Below, piece after piece: positions 25,546 to 38,310 of a stretch of 64,000 nucleotides of DNA. Each line of letters opens with the position of its first letter. Positions within the stretch are counted from its first letter, which is position 1. The translations under genes were made by a program, and so were the position numbers. Origin of the DNA: Nageia nagi (taxonomy: Eukaryota; Pinophyta); assembly GCA_050084985.1 (NCBI GenBank), contig JBITNC010000001.1, positions 144,460,001 to 144,524,000 of the forward strand, read 5' to 3'. The notes under the pieces were generated by a model. The model ran no database searches. It worked only from the letters and a program-made list of their open reading frames with translations, and was not told where the DNA came from.

Positions 25546-25654
25546 TTGGAAAAGGTTGTAGATTCAAGTTTTATACCTGACAATTGCATCTACCTAAAAT
25601 TCTATAGGGCCTTTTCATAAAATCTATCTTATGCTTATCTTGCATTACTTTACA

Positions 25655-26668
25655 TCACCAATAATCTCCAAAAGAACATTATCTATGTTTGAAATGATGG
25701 AATTTGTTTGCATCCCTCACAACAATGTCCCTTGCAACAATATTGAAGATAAACTTGGTTGTAGTATGGTAGTCATTGCATACTTGAAGATTCTTCACAA
25801 CTCTAATAACGTTTTTGAGGGGAGTCTTTAATAACCTAAATGTAATTGATAGCTTTTTGCTATGCTTGCATAGAAGCAATTCTTTATCATCAACCTCCAC
25901 ATCATGCAACATGTGTATTGTATTTGGAATATACCTCATTACCTTCATTTCACGTGATAATTTCTTCAATTTTCTATATATCTCCTATGTTTATGGCTAT
26001 CATTTGTCTCCTATAAGAAAAGCATGTACCATTTTTTCAACTTCATCCCAACTACATCCAATTATCTTTTTATTCATCTATCTTTTATCAACATCCTTAC
26101 TCTTTGAACATTATCTCAATTTCCCACTTTGGCATAAATATTTGAAATAACATATAAGATGGAGCTTATTTAGGCTTCAATAAAAGAAGGCTTATTACCA
26201 TAAATTTTCTTTATTTTTACATTCCTATGTGATCTATAAGAACCAAGTAGATACATCCACATAGATCCAACTTAAATATTATGGGCATCTTGACAATGAA
26301 GTTCAAAGCTCCTTCAAGATAGCCTACATAGCCAAGTGCTCAAGAATGTATGTATAATGATTCATCTCAAAAATAATGCAATAAGAGTCACTCTTGTTAT
26401 TAAAGTATTTACAACCCTCATCCACAAGACCTGCATGGTTGCATGCAAGTAGAACATATCCAAAGTTCATAATATTAGAATTGACTCCAAGTGCTTCATC
26501 TAATCAAAGAGTTAAAGGGAATCCTTTTTGTAGTCATAAACTGCATATCCTAAATAATTGCATTCCATGAAACTCTATTTACATCATTCATCTTGTCAAA
26601 TAATTATCAAGCCTTATGTATTCTTCCACATTTTGTATACATGTCTACCAAGGTACTAACAAACATTC
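25655..26668 (-). pseudogene. PPR-DYW C-terminal gene segment, copy 1
   Basis: Read from 26668 downward: a PPR block LVDMYTKCGRIHKA, then LFDKMNDVNRVSWNAII; then LACNHAGLVDEGCKYFNN; an E/E+ region; then the DYW domain in the open frame 25969-25679 with HMLHDVEVDDKELLLCKHSK, KNLQVCNDYHTTTKF and IVVRDANKFHHFKHR, a premature TAA, and CSFGDYW followed by a real TGA at 25655-25657. The C-terminus is therefore complete. PLS-DYW PPR proteins act in organelle C-to-U RNA editing (known). The zinc/deaminase HxE is HSK here (H-S-E to H-S-K), so catalysis would be lost even without the stops. Confidence 0.85.
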
Positions 26669-27640
26669 TCCATGTTTGAAATGATGGAATCTATTTGCAT
26701 TCCTCACAACAAACAATATTGGAGATAAACTTGGTTGCAATATGAAAATCATTACATACTTGAAGATTCTTCATAACTCTAATAATAGTTCTAGGGGGGG
26801 TCTTTAACAACCTGAACATAATTGATAGCTTTTCACTATGTTGATAGAGAAGTAATTTTTTATCATCTGCATCCATATCATATAGCACATATTGTATTTG
26901 TAATATACCCTGCTATCTTCATCTCACTCAATGATTTCTCCAATTTTCCATAGATCTCCAATGTTTTGTAGTTGTGATCAATATCCTATGAGAAATTCAT
27001 GTACACTTTTTTCAACTTTAGCCCAACTACATCTAGATGTCTTCTCTATTCCTTTATCTTTCATCAATGTCCTTACTCTTTAAACATCATCCCAACTGCC
27101 ACTTCGATATAAATATTTTAAATAAGAACATAAGATGGAGCATATTTAGACTCTAACAAAAAAGGCTTGTTGCTACAAATTCCCTTATTCCTATATTCTT
27201 ATGTTATCTACAAGCACCAAGCAGACACATTCAACTTAAGCCTTATGGGAATCTTAAAAATGAAGTTCAGAACTCCTTCAAGATAGCATGTATGACAAAG
27301 AAGGTCAATAATGCATTTGAAATGTTTCATCTTAGTAATAATATAATAAGAGTCACTCTCATTGTTAAAGTATTTACAGGCCTCATGCACAAGACTTGCA
27401 TGGTTATATGGAAGTAGAATGTATACAAAGGTCATTTTGTTACAGTTGGTTCTAAGTGCTTCATTTAATCAAAGAGTTAAAGGGAATCCTTGTTGTAGTC
27501 ATGAACTGCATATCCTCAATCATTGCATTCTATGAAACTTTGTTTACATCAATCATCTTGTCAAACAATTCTTGGGCCTTATGTATTCTTCCAGATTTTG
27601 CATACATGTCTATCAAAGACTCACAACCATAATATTTCTA
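26640..27640 (-). pseudogene. PPR-DYW C-terminal gene segment, copy 2 (tandem duplicate)
   Basis: Read from 27640 downward: SLIDMYAKSGRIHKAQELFD then KMIDVNKVS; the open frame 27435-27208 with MTFVYILLPYNHASLVHEAC then KYFNNESDSYYI, the (P)-x-TFV-x-VL-x-AC-x-HAGLV-(D/H)-E pattern; then the open frame 26888-26691 with HSEKLSIMFRLLKT and KNLQVCNDFHIATKFISNIV. After a frameshift NANRFHHFKHGEC joins directly to the PPR block of copy 1 near 26640, so the final GDYW is missing. Offset to copy 1 is about 965 bases. HSE is intact here, unlike copy 1. Confidence 0.85.
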
Positions 27641-27760
27641 AAAATAATATAATTAATAAATAAATAAATAATAACTAAATAATTAATTAATAATAAATAA
27701 TTAAATAGATAATAATTAAATAAATAAATTATTTATTTTTTTAAATAATTTTTTTCAATG
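27640..27760. repeat. AT-rich simple repeat (TAAATAAT/TTAA)
   Basis: TAATAAATAAATAAATAATAACTAAATAATTAATT-like low complexity, about 100 bases. No coding content. Confidence 0.85.
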
Positions 27761-27889
27761 TTAACTTTGACACTATTCTTGACTCTAAATTTGACCCTAA
27801 TACCCATGTAAAATTCAAAAATGAAGCACCTCGAAAAGGTCTTCAACCACATCTCAAAATGATACAATTATGACACTATTTGTAATGCC

Positions 27890-28440
27890 ATGTATCATAC
27901 TAGTCGATGCTATATCTAATGCAAAAAAATCTCTAACTACAATGTTATCAGCAATGCAATATGTCTCAAAGGTTGATGTCATGGTCAATGGAAAATATCT
28001 CTATATATGATGCTACATGCAATGTAATATGTTACAATTATCGACTCTATTTCAAATGTAAAATGGCGCTATGGTCAACACAAAAGGAAATCCAAAACAC
28101 CTTTAAGTATGATACTACTCCCAACACTAAATATCATAAGGAATGATGCAAAAAGAAACTCAACATACCTCTATGAACGACGCTATCTCTAATGCAAGAT
28201 GATGCAAGCTCTAACACAAAATATGATGCCAAATATCTCTAAGTGTGATGATATACCTAACACAACATATCACAAAGAACAACCTAAAACATGACTCTAA
28301 AGAGGATGTTATCTCTAACATAATAACCAATGTCAAACACCACTATTTTCGATATTGTACTTAACAAAACATGTCACAAGGTTTGATGTGAAAACTAATG
28401 CGAAATACCTCTATTCTTGATGTAAAATAATGTTATTTAT
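27890..28440. repeat. Degenerate minisatellite, about 60-68 bp period
   Basis: Recurring order: AAATA(C/T)CTCTA, then GATG(C/A)TAT, CTCTAA(T/C)(G/A)CAA, AATATGTCACAAGG and TGATG. Copies start near 27985, 28098, 28162, 28231, 28290, 28339 and 28401, each heavily diverged. No coding content. Confidence 0.65.
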
Positions 28441-28539
28441 GAATTTAATAAGCAACATGTACTTTGATGCAATATTCGATGTGTCATTTAGCATAGGCAA
28501 TAGCATTATCTCATGAGCAAAAAATAAAAAATAAAAATG

Positions 28540-30813
28540 GAAAAATGATGTTCAACCTGATGCTAAATCCTTTTATTGTAGTAGTGGATGGTAACTTACT
28601 ATATTTAAGGGAAAGATCCCTAGTACTAGAAATATACTTTAAGATTTTTCTAGCAGCAAAAAGATGCTCAATATAAGATTTTTGCATAAACCTTGTCATT
28701 AGATTAACTACAAAGATAATATCTAGCCTAGAGATAGTCATATAAAGAAGACTACTAATAAGATGCCTATAAGTTGTAGCATCTTCCAACTGAGAGTTAG
28801 AGTTGATCTCTAGCTTGATACCATGAGAAATTGGGATAAATGAAGACTACACTCTTCCATTCCAAACTTATATGGAATATCTTATATGTATTTGGATTTA
28901 CTAAGGAAGGTATAATCCTTATATTGATACACTTTCATACCAAGATAGTAATGCAATATACCAATGTCAATTATCTCATATTTTGATTCAAGTTTTGATA
29001 TATGCTTATTTATGATTACCATATTATTTCTTATGATCAAAAGATCATCCATATAGATAAGGGTCAATACCAAGTCTTTTCCTTCATTTAGCATATAGAG
29101 ATATGAATCTTTAAAGTACTTTGAGAATTCAATATCTTTAAATTATCTTGAAACCTTTTCATACCAAGCTCTAGGTGCTTAATTAAGTCCATATGAAGAC
29201 TTTTTTAGCTTGCAAACATGTGATTCTTTTTAGGCATAACAAACCCCTCATGTTGACTCATGTAGATCTCAACATCTAAGTCACCATTAAGAAAAGTACT
29301 CTTCACATCAAGTTGGAATATATATGAATCCATAGCTACTAAAAGGATAAGGATTAGTCTAATTATAGCCATCTTTTTTACTACAAAAAAAGTTTTCTCA
29401 TAATAAACTCCATATTTTTGAGTAAAACCCTTAGCCACCAACTTTGCCTTATATTTCTCAACTTCACCATATGAGTTATACTTAACCTTGTAAACACATT
29501 TATTTCTAATCAACTTGTTCTTAATTAGATATGGAACCAAGTCCCAAGTTTTATTTTTTATGAGAGCCTCAAATTCCAACTTCATAGCATCCTTCAAACA
29601 AAAATGATTAGAAGCTTCCTTAAAGTTTGTAGGTTCATTACGGTATTCAATTTTGACAAGAAGATACTTCTTCAAAGTCATACTTCTAGTAATTCTTTAA
29701 TATAGATATTTTTTCTCTTAAGGAGACTTATCTAAAGTGTGATCCAACCATTGAGGCCTTTTTGAAGAAGATTCTTTAAGGATTTCACTTGAAGAGGAAT
29801 CATTAGAAGTTTTATTGAACTTGACATCCCTTGAAATAAAGATTTCTTTTGAATAAGACCAAGATTAGAGTCTATAACCTCTATGTTGGCTATCATAACC
29901 CATAAAGATGTACTTTTCATATTTACCATCTAACTTCTTTCTTTTCTCTACAACTATGTAGGAATAAGCTTCACAACCAAAAATCCTTAGGTAAAAAATA
30001 TTAGGTTTCTTTCTTATCCATACTTTATAAAGAGTTATGCCTTATACTACCTTGGTTGAACACCTATTCAAGTTGTAGATAACAGTACTCATAGCTTCAT
30101 CACATAGAAACTTAGGAAGATTACTCAACATGCATCTAGTCATTTCCATTATAATTTTATTCTTCATTACTACAACTCCATTTTATTGTAGGGTATAAGG
30201 GGATTGTGAATTACCTTTTTATCTCATGCTTTGCATAAAAGTCATTGAATCCATTTCAAATATACTCACCCCCATTATCTAATCTTAACATCTTGAGACT
30301 TAAATTTGTTTAATTTCCAACTAGGTCTTTAAATTCTTTGAACATCAAAAAGGTTTGATCTTTATACTTTATTCTACTAAAATCATCTATGAATGTAAGA
30401 ACATAAGATGCTCCTCCAAGTGAATTAGTTTGAAATGGATCCACTAAATATGAATATATCAATTGGAGGACTTTTGTTTCCCTTATTACTTTGTCCTTCT
30501 CAAATTTTTATCTTTCCATCTTTCTTAATATGCAACTTTCACAAAGGCTAATGGTAGGTGAGATTGTTGGCAATCCTTGTAAAAGATTTTATTCCTCATA
30601 AGTTGAATGCTCTTATGGTTAATGTGGCCTAATATTCTTTGGTTCCAAAGGTTCCCCTTAGAAAAATCATTTTTAGATAAGCATGATTTCGAAGGCTCCT
30701 CATCAATTATATAAAGATCATTCTTAATATAACCTTCTATAAAAGTGGATAAACCCTTCTTTACGTTCCAAGAGTTTGAAGTAAACTCAAAGGAATATTC
30801 TTTATTTACAATG
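28540..30813 (-). pseudogene. Copia relic C: integrase and RT half of a split element
   Basis: Read from 30813 downward: EYSFEFTSNSW, the pre-integrase block GNLWNQ...GHINHKSI, decayed integrase core and C-terminal part (RCMLSNLPKFLCDEAMS, KYIFMGYDSQHRGY), RT with KAKLVAKGFTQKYG and QLDVKSTFLNGDLDVEIYM (29681-29205), the catalytic YMDD at 29094-28882, and YRHLISSLLYMTISRLDIIF (28789-). RNase H and the 3' LTR are absent; similarity ends near 28540. Its start continues exactly where relic E (42022-43290) ends when both are laid on element D, so C and E are two halves of one element, close to D in family. Confidence 0.8.
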
Positions 30814-31790
30814 TTTCATTTGTTATCATTGATTATCTCACTAAAGTAGCTCACTTTATTCTTGGAAATACTATGGATGATGCACCAACTGTTACACATA
30901 AGTTCATCTAAAAAATTGTTAGGTTACATGGGTTTCCTGAAGTAATAGTTTGAGATAGAGATCCTAAGTTCACTTCTTAGTTTTGGAGAACTCTACACCA
31001 AGAAATGGGAAGTACACTTAATATGAGTTTAGCTTATCAGCCTCAAACAAATGGTCAAATTTAATGATTCAATAGGGTCCTTGAATACATGTTGCGAATG
31101 TATTATATGGATCAGAAAATAAAATAAAAAGACTACTTTTACTTGGTTGATTTTGCTTACAGTAACTCCTATCACTCATACTTAGAGATGGAACATTTTG
31201 AGGTGCTATATGGAAGGAAGTGTAGGACTCCATTACCATGGGATAATCCAGAGGATCAAATAGTGATCAAATTAGATCATCTAAAAAAATGGAGGAACAA
31301 ATCAAAATGATTCAAAAAAGGATTAAGGAATCATCTGAACATCAAAAGAGTTATGCTAATTTGAAAAGAACTCCATGAGAATTATTTATGGGAGACAAAG
31401 TATTCTTATGGGTTTGACCTATGAAAAGTACCATAAAGTCTACTAAATTGGGTCTACGATTTATAAGGTCTTTTGTAGTTATAGGAAAGATAAGCCCAGT
31501 TGCCTATAAGATTACCCTACCGCCCATGCTATCAAAGATTCATGATTTCTTTTATATATATTTGCTTATAAAATATGTTTTTTATCCTTCATATGTTTTA
31601 TATTTTGGTAACTTGGAGATGATAGATTTGGTAGCCATTAAGGTGCTTCCTGTGAAAGTTCTTAGTTTTAGAACTAGGAAGCTAAGAAATAGGAAAATAA
31701 AGGAGTGTCAGGTTTAGTGGGACCAATACTCTGAATCTTTTGCAACATGGGAAGATGTTGATGTGATGAGAGAATAATTTTCATATTTAT
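30813..31790 (+). pseudogene. Chromovirus integrase core to chromodomain fragment
   Basis: Plus strand reads SFVVIIDYLTKVAHFILGN, DRDPKFTS-stop-FW, YQPQTNGQ, FAYSNSYHSYLEMEHFEVLY then GRKCRTPLPW: the D-D-E integrase core of Ty3/gypsy chromoviruses. A frameshifted part (31421-31717) has ISPVAYKITLPPMLSKIHDF, the integrase C-terminal/HVSxL block, and ends near ESFATWEDVDVMRE, resembling the chromodomain end (EATWE-x-E). Gag, protease, RT and RNase H are missing; the fragment begins abruptly inside the integrase. AGTGGAAGGA then TATCATGATC near 31855-31875 may be its polypurine tract and 3' LTR start. Confidence 0.85.
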
Positions 31791-31932
31791 TTTTATGTTG
31801 TTTACTTTTTTTTGGTTGAATAATGAAAACATAGAGGATTGTGTTGTTCTTAAGAGTGGAAGGATATCATGATCTTATCTTTTTGCATCTTTACATGATT
31901 TGATTATTGTATATGGAGCTTGGATTTTTTAC

Positions 31933-31937
31933 ATACT
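31933..31937. other. Target-site duplication of element D (left), ATACT
   Basis: ATACT here and at 40656-40660 immediately flank the two LTRs, five bases as expected for copia integrase. Confidence 0.9.
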
Positions 31938-32425
31938 TGAAGGGATTACAATATAACATAAACAATCTTAATCTACCAAGATCATATGTACGCTCACAAT
32001 TCACACCTAACAAACTCACAAAGTAATCTCACAAAGATAACATAAGATGTAAATGGTTCCTCTAACTAGGAGTATGTCCACTAACTACATCTTTCTTAAT
32101 CTCAAATATGAACTCTTACAATTCTCCTAATCTCAACTCCTAAACACTATCCTCTAGCATAACTTTTCTCCACAAATTGGTGTGTGATCACAATGAGGGA
32201 GCCTTCTATTTATAGGCCAAAATTCCTCTTTGGATCACCCTTTTACCTAATGTACAAAAGCATGACATGCACATCTTTTTACCCAAGGGGCATGCTCATG
32301 ACATAAAGTGTAGGACAAGTTACATTATCATATTCACTTAAATACTTAAGGTATCAAATGATACCCTTAAGTATTATAGAATATTATTACATAAACTTTA
32401 CAATAATGCATTATACATTCACACA
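31938..32425 (-). repeat. 3' LTR of element D
   Basis: 488 bases, plus-strand TGAAGGGATT to CATTCACACA. It matches 40168-40655 end to end. Minus-strand U3 starts TGTGTGAATG. It holds a strong hairpin at 32342-32374 and the TATA-like CTATTTATAGG on the plus strand near 32208. Confidence 0.95.
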
Positions 32426-32436
32426 CTCCCCCTTAA
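32426..32436 (-). promoter_or_regulatory. Polypurine tract of element D
   Basis: Minus strand reads TTAAGGGGGAG directly before the 3' LTR start, the standard primer site for plus-strand DNA synthesis. Confidence 0.85.
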
Positions 32437-33138
32437 TGCAATATTGGGATAGAGTGAATAAGAGAGAAGAAAGAGAAAAAGTAAGAGATTTCTCCTCCAA
32501 ACAGATACAACAAAGATGAGAACTTTTTACATATTTGTGAAGTAAGAAAGATCTAGTTTGAGACTCACCACTTTGCTAAATATAATTGTTAACCACAACC
32601 AATTTCAATGTACATGAAGTAGTCATCCAATTGGAAGTCATGAAGAGTCTCCAAGAGCCTGCATACCTAAAGTAAGTAACCTATAATCTCAAAGGAATCT
32701 ATAAGTCATAAGTAGCTCAAATAACAAGATCAATTAGATGCAACATATTCATATCAACTAAGATAGATGAATCACTCAAATGCCATCATGAACTGATCAA
32801 TGGTGCACTATAAATCATTACAAAAATGTCAAGCCAAAACTCATAGTCACCTGTTGTATATAAAACATGTGTTGATTATCATTACAAAATAGAGCATGCA
32901 CATACAAGTTCCTCACATATGGATAACTAAATAGTGTCAAAAGACACATAAGATTTCCTCACACATGGATAACTAAATAGTGCTAGATTGGCCAATATTT
33001 TTGCTTTTCAAAAATTTGTACAAGTTCCTCATGCAGACCAAACTTACCATGAAGGTGAATAACAAAATCAACACTATATAGCATAAAATCCTCCTAGGGA
33101 TGAAGTTGTCATCATAAACATAAATTCAACATAAGAAT

Positions 33139-34730
33139 TCAAACTTCACTATCCCTTGAGGGCAACTTCACCAACTTGATAGCATCACTAAGTTTACAAA
33201 ATTGAGCTTTCGAGAGTGGCTTGGTGAACAAATCAATGGATTTCAAGGTGGATGGACAATACTTTAGGTGTATGATACCATCAAGAACCTTCTCCCTAAT
33301 AAAATGAGCATAGAATTCCACATTTTTTTTTCTCTAATGGAACATAAGATTCTTAGCCAAAGAAATAGGACTAATTATATAAAGAAATCAAATATGAGCC
33401 ACTTTTCTCATACCCAATTTCTTTCATAATATGCCTTAGCAAAATGGCTTCCTAGGTTACAATAGACATGGCATAGTATTTGACTTCTATGGTGGAAAGA
33501 AAAATATTAGGCTACTTCTTGGAAGCCCAAGAGATAACACTTGAAGAAATTCTAAACATATACATAGAGGATGATTTTCTATCATCTCCATCCCCCCCAT
33601 AGTTAGAATCTGAGAATCTAGAGAGAAAAAATGAGGGCAACTTAGAATACTTGAAAGCAAGATCCTTAGTCCCTGCAACATACCTCAAGATTTGCTTAAT
33701 AGCATTGAAGTGCTTAATATATGGTTTTTGCATGAATCAAGCTATTAGATTCACTACAAAGGTAATATCTAACCTAAAAATAGTCAAATACAAAAGACTA
33801 CCAATTAATTACTTATAATCTATAGCATTAGCTAACTAAGAGTTGGAGCTTAGAGAAATAATAATTCCAGAAGAGACTGGGATCACAGCATATCTACACT
33901 CCATTCCAAACTTCTGTAAGATGTTTGATATATACTTAGATTGACTAAGATAAGTACAATCCTTGTATTGATACACTTGCATTCCAAGATATTAGTGCAA
34001 GAGACCAAGATCAATCATTTTAATATTGCTTTAAGTTTAGATATGCACTTTTGAATGATTTAATCATTATTCTCATTTATCAGAAGATCATCCATATAAA
34101 GGAGAATCAAAACCATGTCTTTTCCTTGATTGAGTACATATAGATCGGAGTCAAAAAAACACTTGAAGAAACTAATATCTACAAAACACCCTAAAATCTT
34201 TCTATACTAGGCTCTAGGTGCTTGCTTAATTCCATACAATGACTTTTTTAGCTTGCACACAAAAGATTCTTTACCTTCCATAATAAACCCTTTTGGTTGA
34301 TTCATGAATATTTCTACATCTAAGTCACCATTGAGAAATACACTCTTGACATTAACTTGAAAAACTTTCCATCCTTGAGCTATAGAAAGAGCAAGGATAA
34401 TTCTCATAGTAGACATCTTTATCATGGGAGCAAACTTTTCCTCATAATCTACACCGTATTTTTAGCAAAACAGTTGGCTACTAACCTTGCCTTGTATTTC
34501 TCAATATCTCTAATTGAATTGAACTTAACCTTATATATTCACTTATTGCCAATCACATTTTTCTCATTGAGATAAAGAACCAAATTCCAAGTTTCATTTT
34601 TTATAAGCATCTCATACTCCACTTTCATGGCTTTCATCCAACACTCATGCTTAGAAGCTTCTTTGAAGGTTGAGGGCTCATGCTTATTATCAATCTTGGA
34701 AAATAAGGATTTGTTCAAGGTCATGCTCCT
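33139..34730 (-). pseudogene. Reverse transcriptase - RNase H of element D
   Basis: Read downward from 34724: NEPSTFKEASKHECWMKAM-type N-terminal copia RT, then 34425-34207 with FQVNVKSVFLNGDLDVEIFM (the D of LDVKSAFLNG is Asn) and CKLKKSLYGIKQAPRA. The YxDD region is decayed near 34080-34100. DLGLLH and YLGMQVYQYKD follow, then 33733-33512 (KQILRYVAGTKDLAFKYSKL, ISWASKK), and the RNase H C-terminus 33321-33139 with FIREKVLDGIIHLKYCPST and DLFTKPLSKAQFCKL. At least ten stops or shifts. Confidence 0.85.
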
Positions 34731-36130
34731 TGTTACCTTTGTGTTGGAGAATTTAGTTCCTTAGGTGACTTGTCTAGATCAATATCTAACTAGCTAGGTG
34801 CAACTGAAGAGTCCTCTGAATCATCAACATCTTCATTAGAAGTAGATTCTTTAGGAAGTTCATTAAACTTTACATCCCTTGAAATAAACACAAATTTGTA
34901 AGATGGAGAGTAGAGCTTGTAGCCTCTATGCTGACTATCATAACCCATAAAGATGCATTTTTTAGCTCTTTTATCTAACTTTTTCTTTTTCTTAGAAATA
35001 ATGTAGGATAATGCTTCATAAACAAACACCTTAAGGTGAGAAATGATAAGTTTTATTCCTGACCATGCCTTAAAAGGAGTTTTACCCTAAATATCTTTTG
35101 TGGGACACCTATTCAACATGTAAATAGCATTGCTCACAGCTTCACCCCATAAAAAACTAAGAAGATTACCTAACATGCATCTAGCTATTTTCATAGGTAT
35201 TCTATTTTTTCTTTTGATAACACCATTTTGTTGAGGAATGTATGGAATTGTAAACTACCTCTTGATTCTATACTTAGCACAATAGTCATTGAACTCATTA
35301 TTGTTATATTCTTACCCATTATCTGATCTTAAAATCTTAATTTTAAGATTAGTTTGATTCTTAATAAAGACCTTAAAAAAATTTAAACTCATAAAGGTTT
35401 GATCTTTGTGCTCAAGTAGATACCCAAAGGTCATCTTACTAAATTCAACAATGAAGGTCAAGATGTAAGATGCTCCTTCAAGCAATTTAGTTTGAAACAA
35501 ACCCATCAAATTTGAATGCACAAGTTGAAGAGGTTGATATGCTCTTGTTGCCTTATCTTTTTTAAACTTTTGTCTATGCATCTTATCAAGAATGCACTTC
35601 TCACATAGACCAACTGAAGGAGAAATTAAAGGCAAACCTTCCACAAGTTCTTGGTCTTTCATGACTTAAATACTCTTGTGGTTAAGGTGCCCTAAACATT
35701 GGTGCCAAAGATTGCCTCTATAACACACACTTGTAGCAAGACACATCTTAGATGGAACTTGATCCATAATGTAGAGATCATCTTTTACTAACCCTTTAAC
35801 CATCATGCCAAGTTCTTTCTTAATGTACTAGGATTGAGAGTTGAACTCAAATGAGTACCCTTTTCTAGCAACTTGGATCATAGAGAGAAGGTTCATCCTA
35901 AGCTTAAGAACATAGAGCACATTATCAAGAACCTTCCCATGAATCAACACACTTCCAATTCCTTGGACTTCAAGGGTATAGTTATCACCTATTACAACTG
36001 CATCTTTTCTATACTTATGAAAGTTCTTAAAATTTTCTTTTTCAAAGTATAGGTAATTAGTGTAACCAGAATCAACAATCTAGTTAGAAAAAAAAGAGCA
36101 AGACATGGAATAGAGCATCGGAGCAAAACT
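34731..36130 (-). pseudogene. Protease - integrase of element D
   Basis: Read downward: protease IVDSGYTNYLYFEKENFKNF (active-site DSG) near 36080; VLDNVLYVLKLRMNLLS near 35930; pre-integrase GNLWHQCLGHLNHKSI near 35720 and CEKCILDKMHRQKF; integrase core HSNLMGLFQTKLLEGASYIL (first Asp of HSDL changed to Asn) and LRSDNG-stop-EYNN (second Asp) in the frame ending 35312; KR-stop-FTIPYIPQQNGV; then 35029-34790 with KKCIFMGYDSQHRGYKLYSP and the ISRDVKFNE end. Confidence 0.85.
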
Positions 36131-36179
36131 AGCTTGAATAATCTTTTTTTCTTTGAAGTTCTTTACATTTCTAAAGCAT

Positions 36180-37115
36180 TTGTTCTTTTCCTCTCTTTTC
36201 TTTTTATAGCAATAAACTTCTTTATGACCTTGGATGCCACAATAGTTACAATTACCATCAAACTTTTCCTTAGTATATGGAATTCTTTATTTTTCCTTTT
36301 CCATCGCTTTACTTGAAGTGATTATTGTTGTCATTGGTTTTGCTGATTTTGTTGTTATTCCAATTATTTTTGTTGTTTCCATTATTTCTATTACTATTGT
36401 TGCTATTACCTCTTTTCTCAAACCTTTTAGAGGAAGAAGGATAAGATTTCTTTTGATGGTTGAACTTTTTTTTGAAAGGAGTTTTAGTTGCTTCAAGAGC
36501 AACATTATTATCCTTAGGAGAAAAAATCAACACCTTTTTATTAAGGGTTTTCTCATGATTCAAAAGGAGCCTAGAAAGGTTCTCAAGGGAGAAGACTTCT
36601 TCTTTATCATCAAGCCTTATTTCCATAACTATCAAAAAGTTTCCAAACTTTGAAGAAAGGTTTTGAATAATGATGAAGACCATGAACTCATCATTGATCC
36701 AATTGCATCTATAAGCAATAAGTTGGGTCCTTAGGTTAATGATTTTATTCAAATAGATAGCCACATTTTCATTTTCTCCTTTACAAGATTGAAGCAACTT
36801 TTGGAGAATGGTAAACCTTCTTGAAAACTTTGAACCAAGGTAGATTTGCTTAAGCTTATCCCAAGCTTTCTTTGCCAAGGTTGAAGAGAAAATTATTAGT
36901 AGCATATCATTTGAAAGTATATGAAATATCATGGAGGTTGCCAACTCATTCTTCATGTTGTAAGCCTCTAGTGCCTTCTCATATATAGAAGGTACAAGGT
37001 TCTCATTCAATATTTACCAAAGCTTCTTTGCCTGCAATTTAGCTCTCATCTAAGGTTTCCAAATATCAAAGTTGAAAAAGTCAAGAATGTTTTTGGGTAA
37101 AAAATATTCTCCCAT
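36180..37115 (-). pseudogene. gag of element D
   Basis: The frame begins MGEYFLPKNILDFFNFDIWK at 37115, has stops near 37053 and 37020, then is open from 37010 to 36309 (233 aa). It shows the copia gag pattern: AWDKLKQIYLGSK, LLQSCKGENENVAIYLNKII, a VFSLENLSRLLLNHE block, then an Asn-rich low-complexity tail. Past the stop at 36309 a knuckle-like YCGIQGHKEVYCYK appears near 36240 with the first Cys changed to Tyr. It matches relic E over its whole length. Confidence 0.85.
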
Positions 37116-37969
37116 TTGCTACACAAGAATGTGAAAAATAATAAGCATGTGGTTTAATAAACAACATTACATATTACATTTCATTAACTAAGACATGCTT
37201 GATTTGATTCACAAATGCAAATATTTTACAACTCAAATATACATCCCATGTACCCAAATAATTTTTTCATCACCAAGAACCATAGATGTAGAGTAACATT
37301 GTTGAGGCTTGTTTTCTTATCTATAATTAGGCTTTCACCTAGATGTCCACACAAGAGGAGTCCAAGTACTATCAATCCTCAACTAGTTCATCTTGGTTAG
37401 TATTATACTCTCACAAGGAGAAGTACCTAGTATTTTTTAAGGTTATGATATTTATTAGATTGATCAAATTATTAATCTTGATTAGGTTTCAAGTTGTCCT
37501 CCTAGGTTATCAGGATAATCTTTGAATGGATGTGCAGACATGTGGTATCACTACACACATGCCTGTCCACCTATTGGAGTTATGTCTAGACCAATAGAAG
37601 AATTAGGGGTAATTAAGAAGTACAAACTTTTCACCATTTGAATCATCATAATAAAAGGTTCTAGTTTGTCTGTTCTCACCTCATGGCTCCTCAAACAAGT
37701 CATATTACAAAATGTATGTGCGAATGTGTCCATTTTATGGGGTTGCTCATATTAATGTTTGTATTTTTGTTTGCATAAAAAAATAAATGAAAAATGCAAA
37801 ATATTAAGCAAAGAGCATAAGTAAAACATCATCTATTCAAAATTTGAAACCTAAGTGTCCAATGGGTTTTGTTTACTAACCCCTAAAGGATATTTTTACA
37901 TTGGTCCATAAATTTTGCACAAGTCCATTTTGCATAAAGAAATAAATTGCATCATAACTTAAGAAATTT

Positions 37970-38310
37970 AAGTACTAAACATGCTTTTAACTTTTAAGTA
38001 GTAAGCATTAACTTAAGAAATTTAAGCTCTAAGTATTATTAACTTAAACATTTAAGTACTAAACATGCATCATTTAAGCATAAGCATGCATTAACTTAAT
38101 AAGTATTAAGCATGCATAAAATTTAAGTACTAAGCATAAGTTGTGAGCATAAATTGAAATACTAAGCATGCATTTATTAACTTAACAAATAAGTACTAAG
38201 AATGCATTTAACTTTTAAGTAATAAGCATGCATTATTCCAAGAAATTAAGTAATAAGCATGGATTATTCCAAGAATCTAAAAAAAGGTAATAGGCATGCA
38301 TCATTTACTT
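37970..38310. repeat. Minisatellite with TTAAGTACTAAGCATGCAT core
   Basis: TTTAAGTACTAA, AGTAATAAGCATGCATTA and related variants recur over ten times at irregular 20-45 base spacing. AAGCATGCATT contains the RY element CATGCA, a known seed-type plant cis-motif; no function is shown here. Confidence 0.75.
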
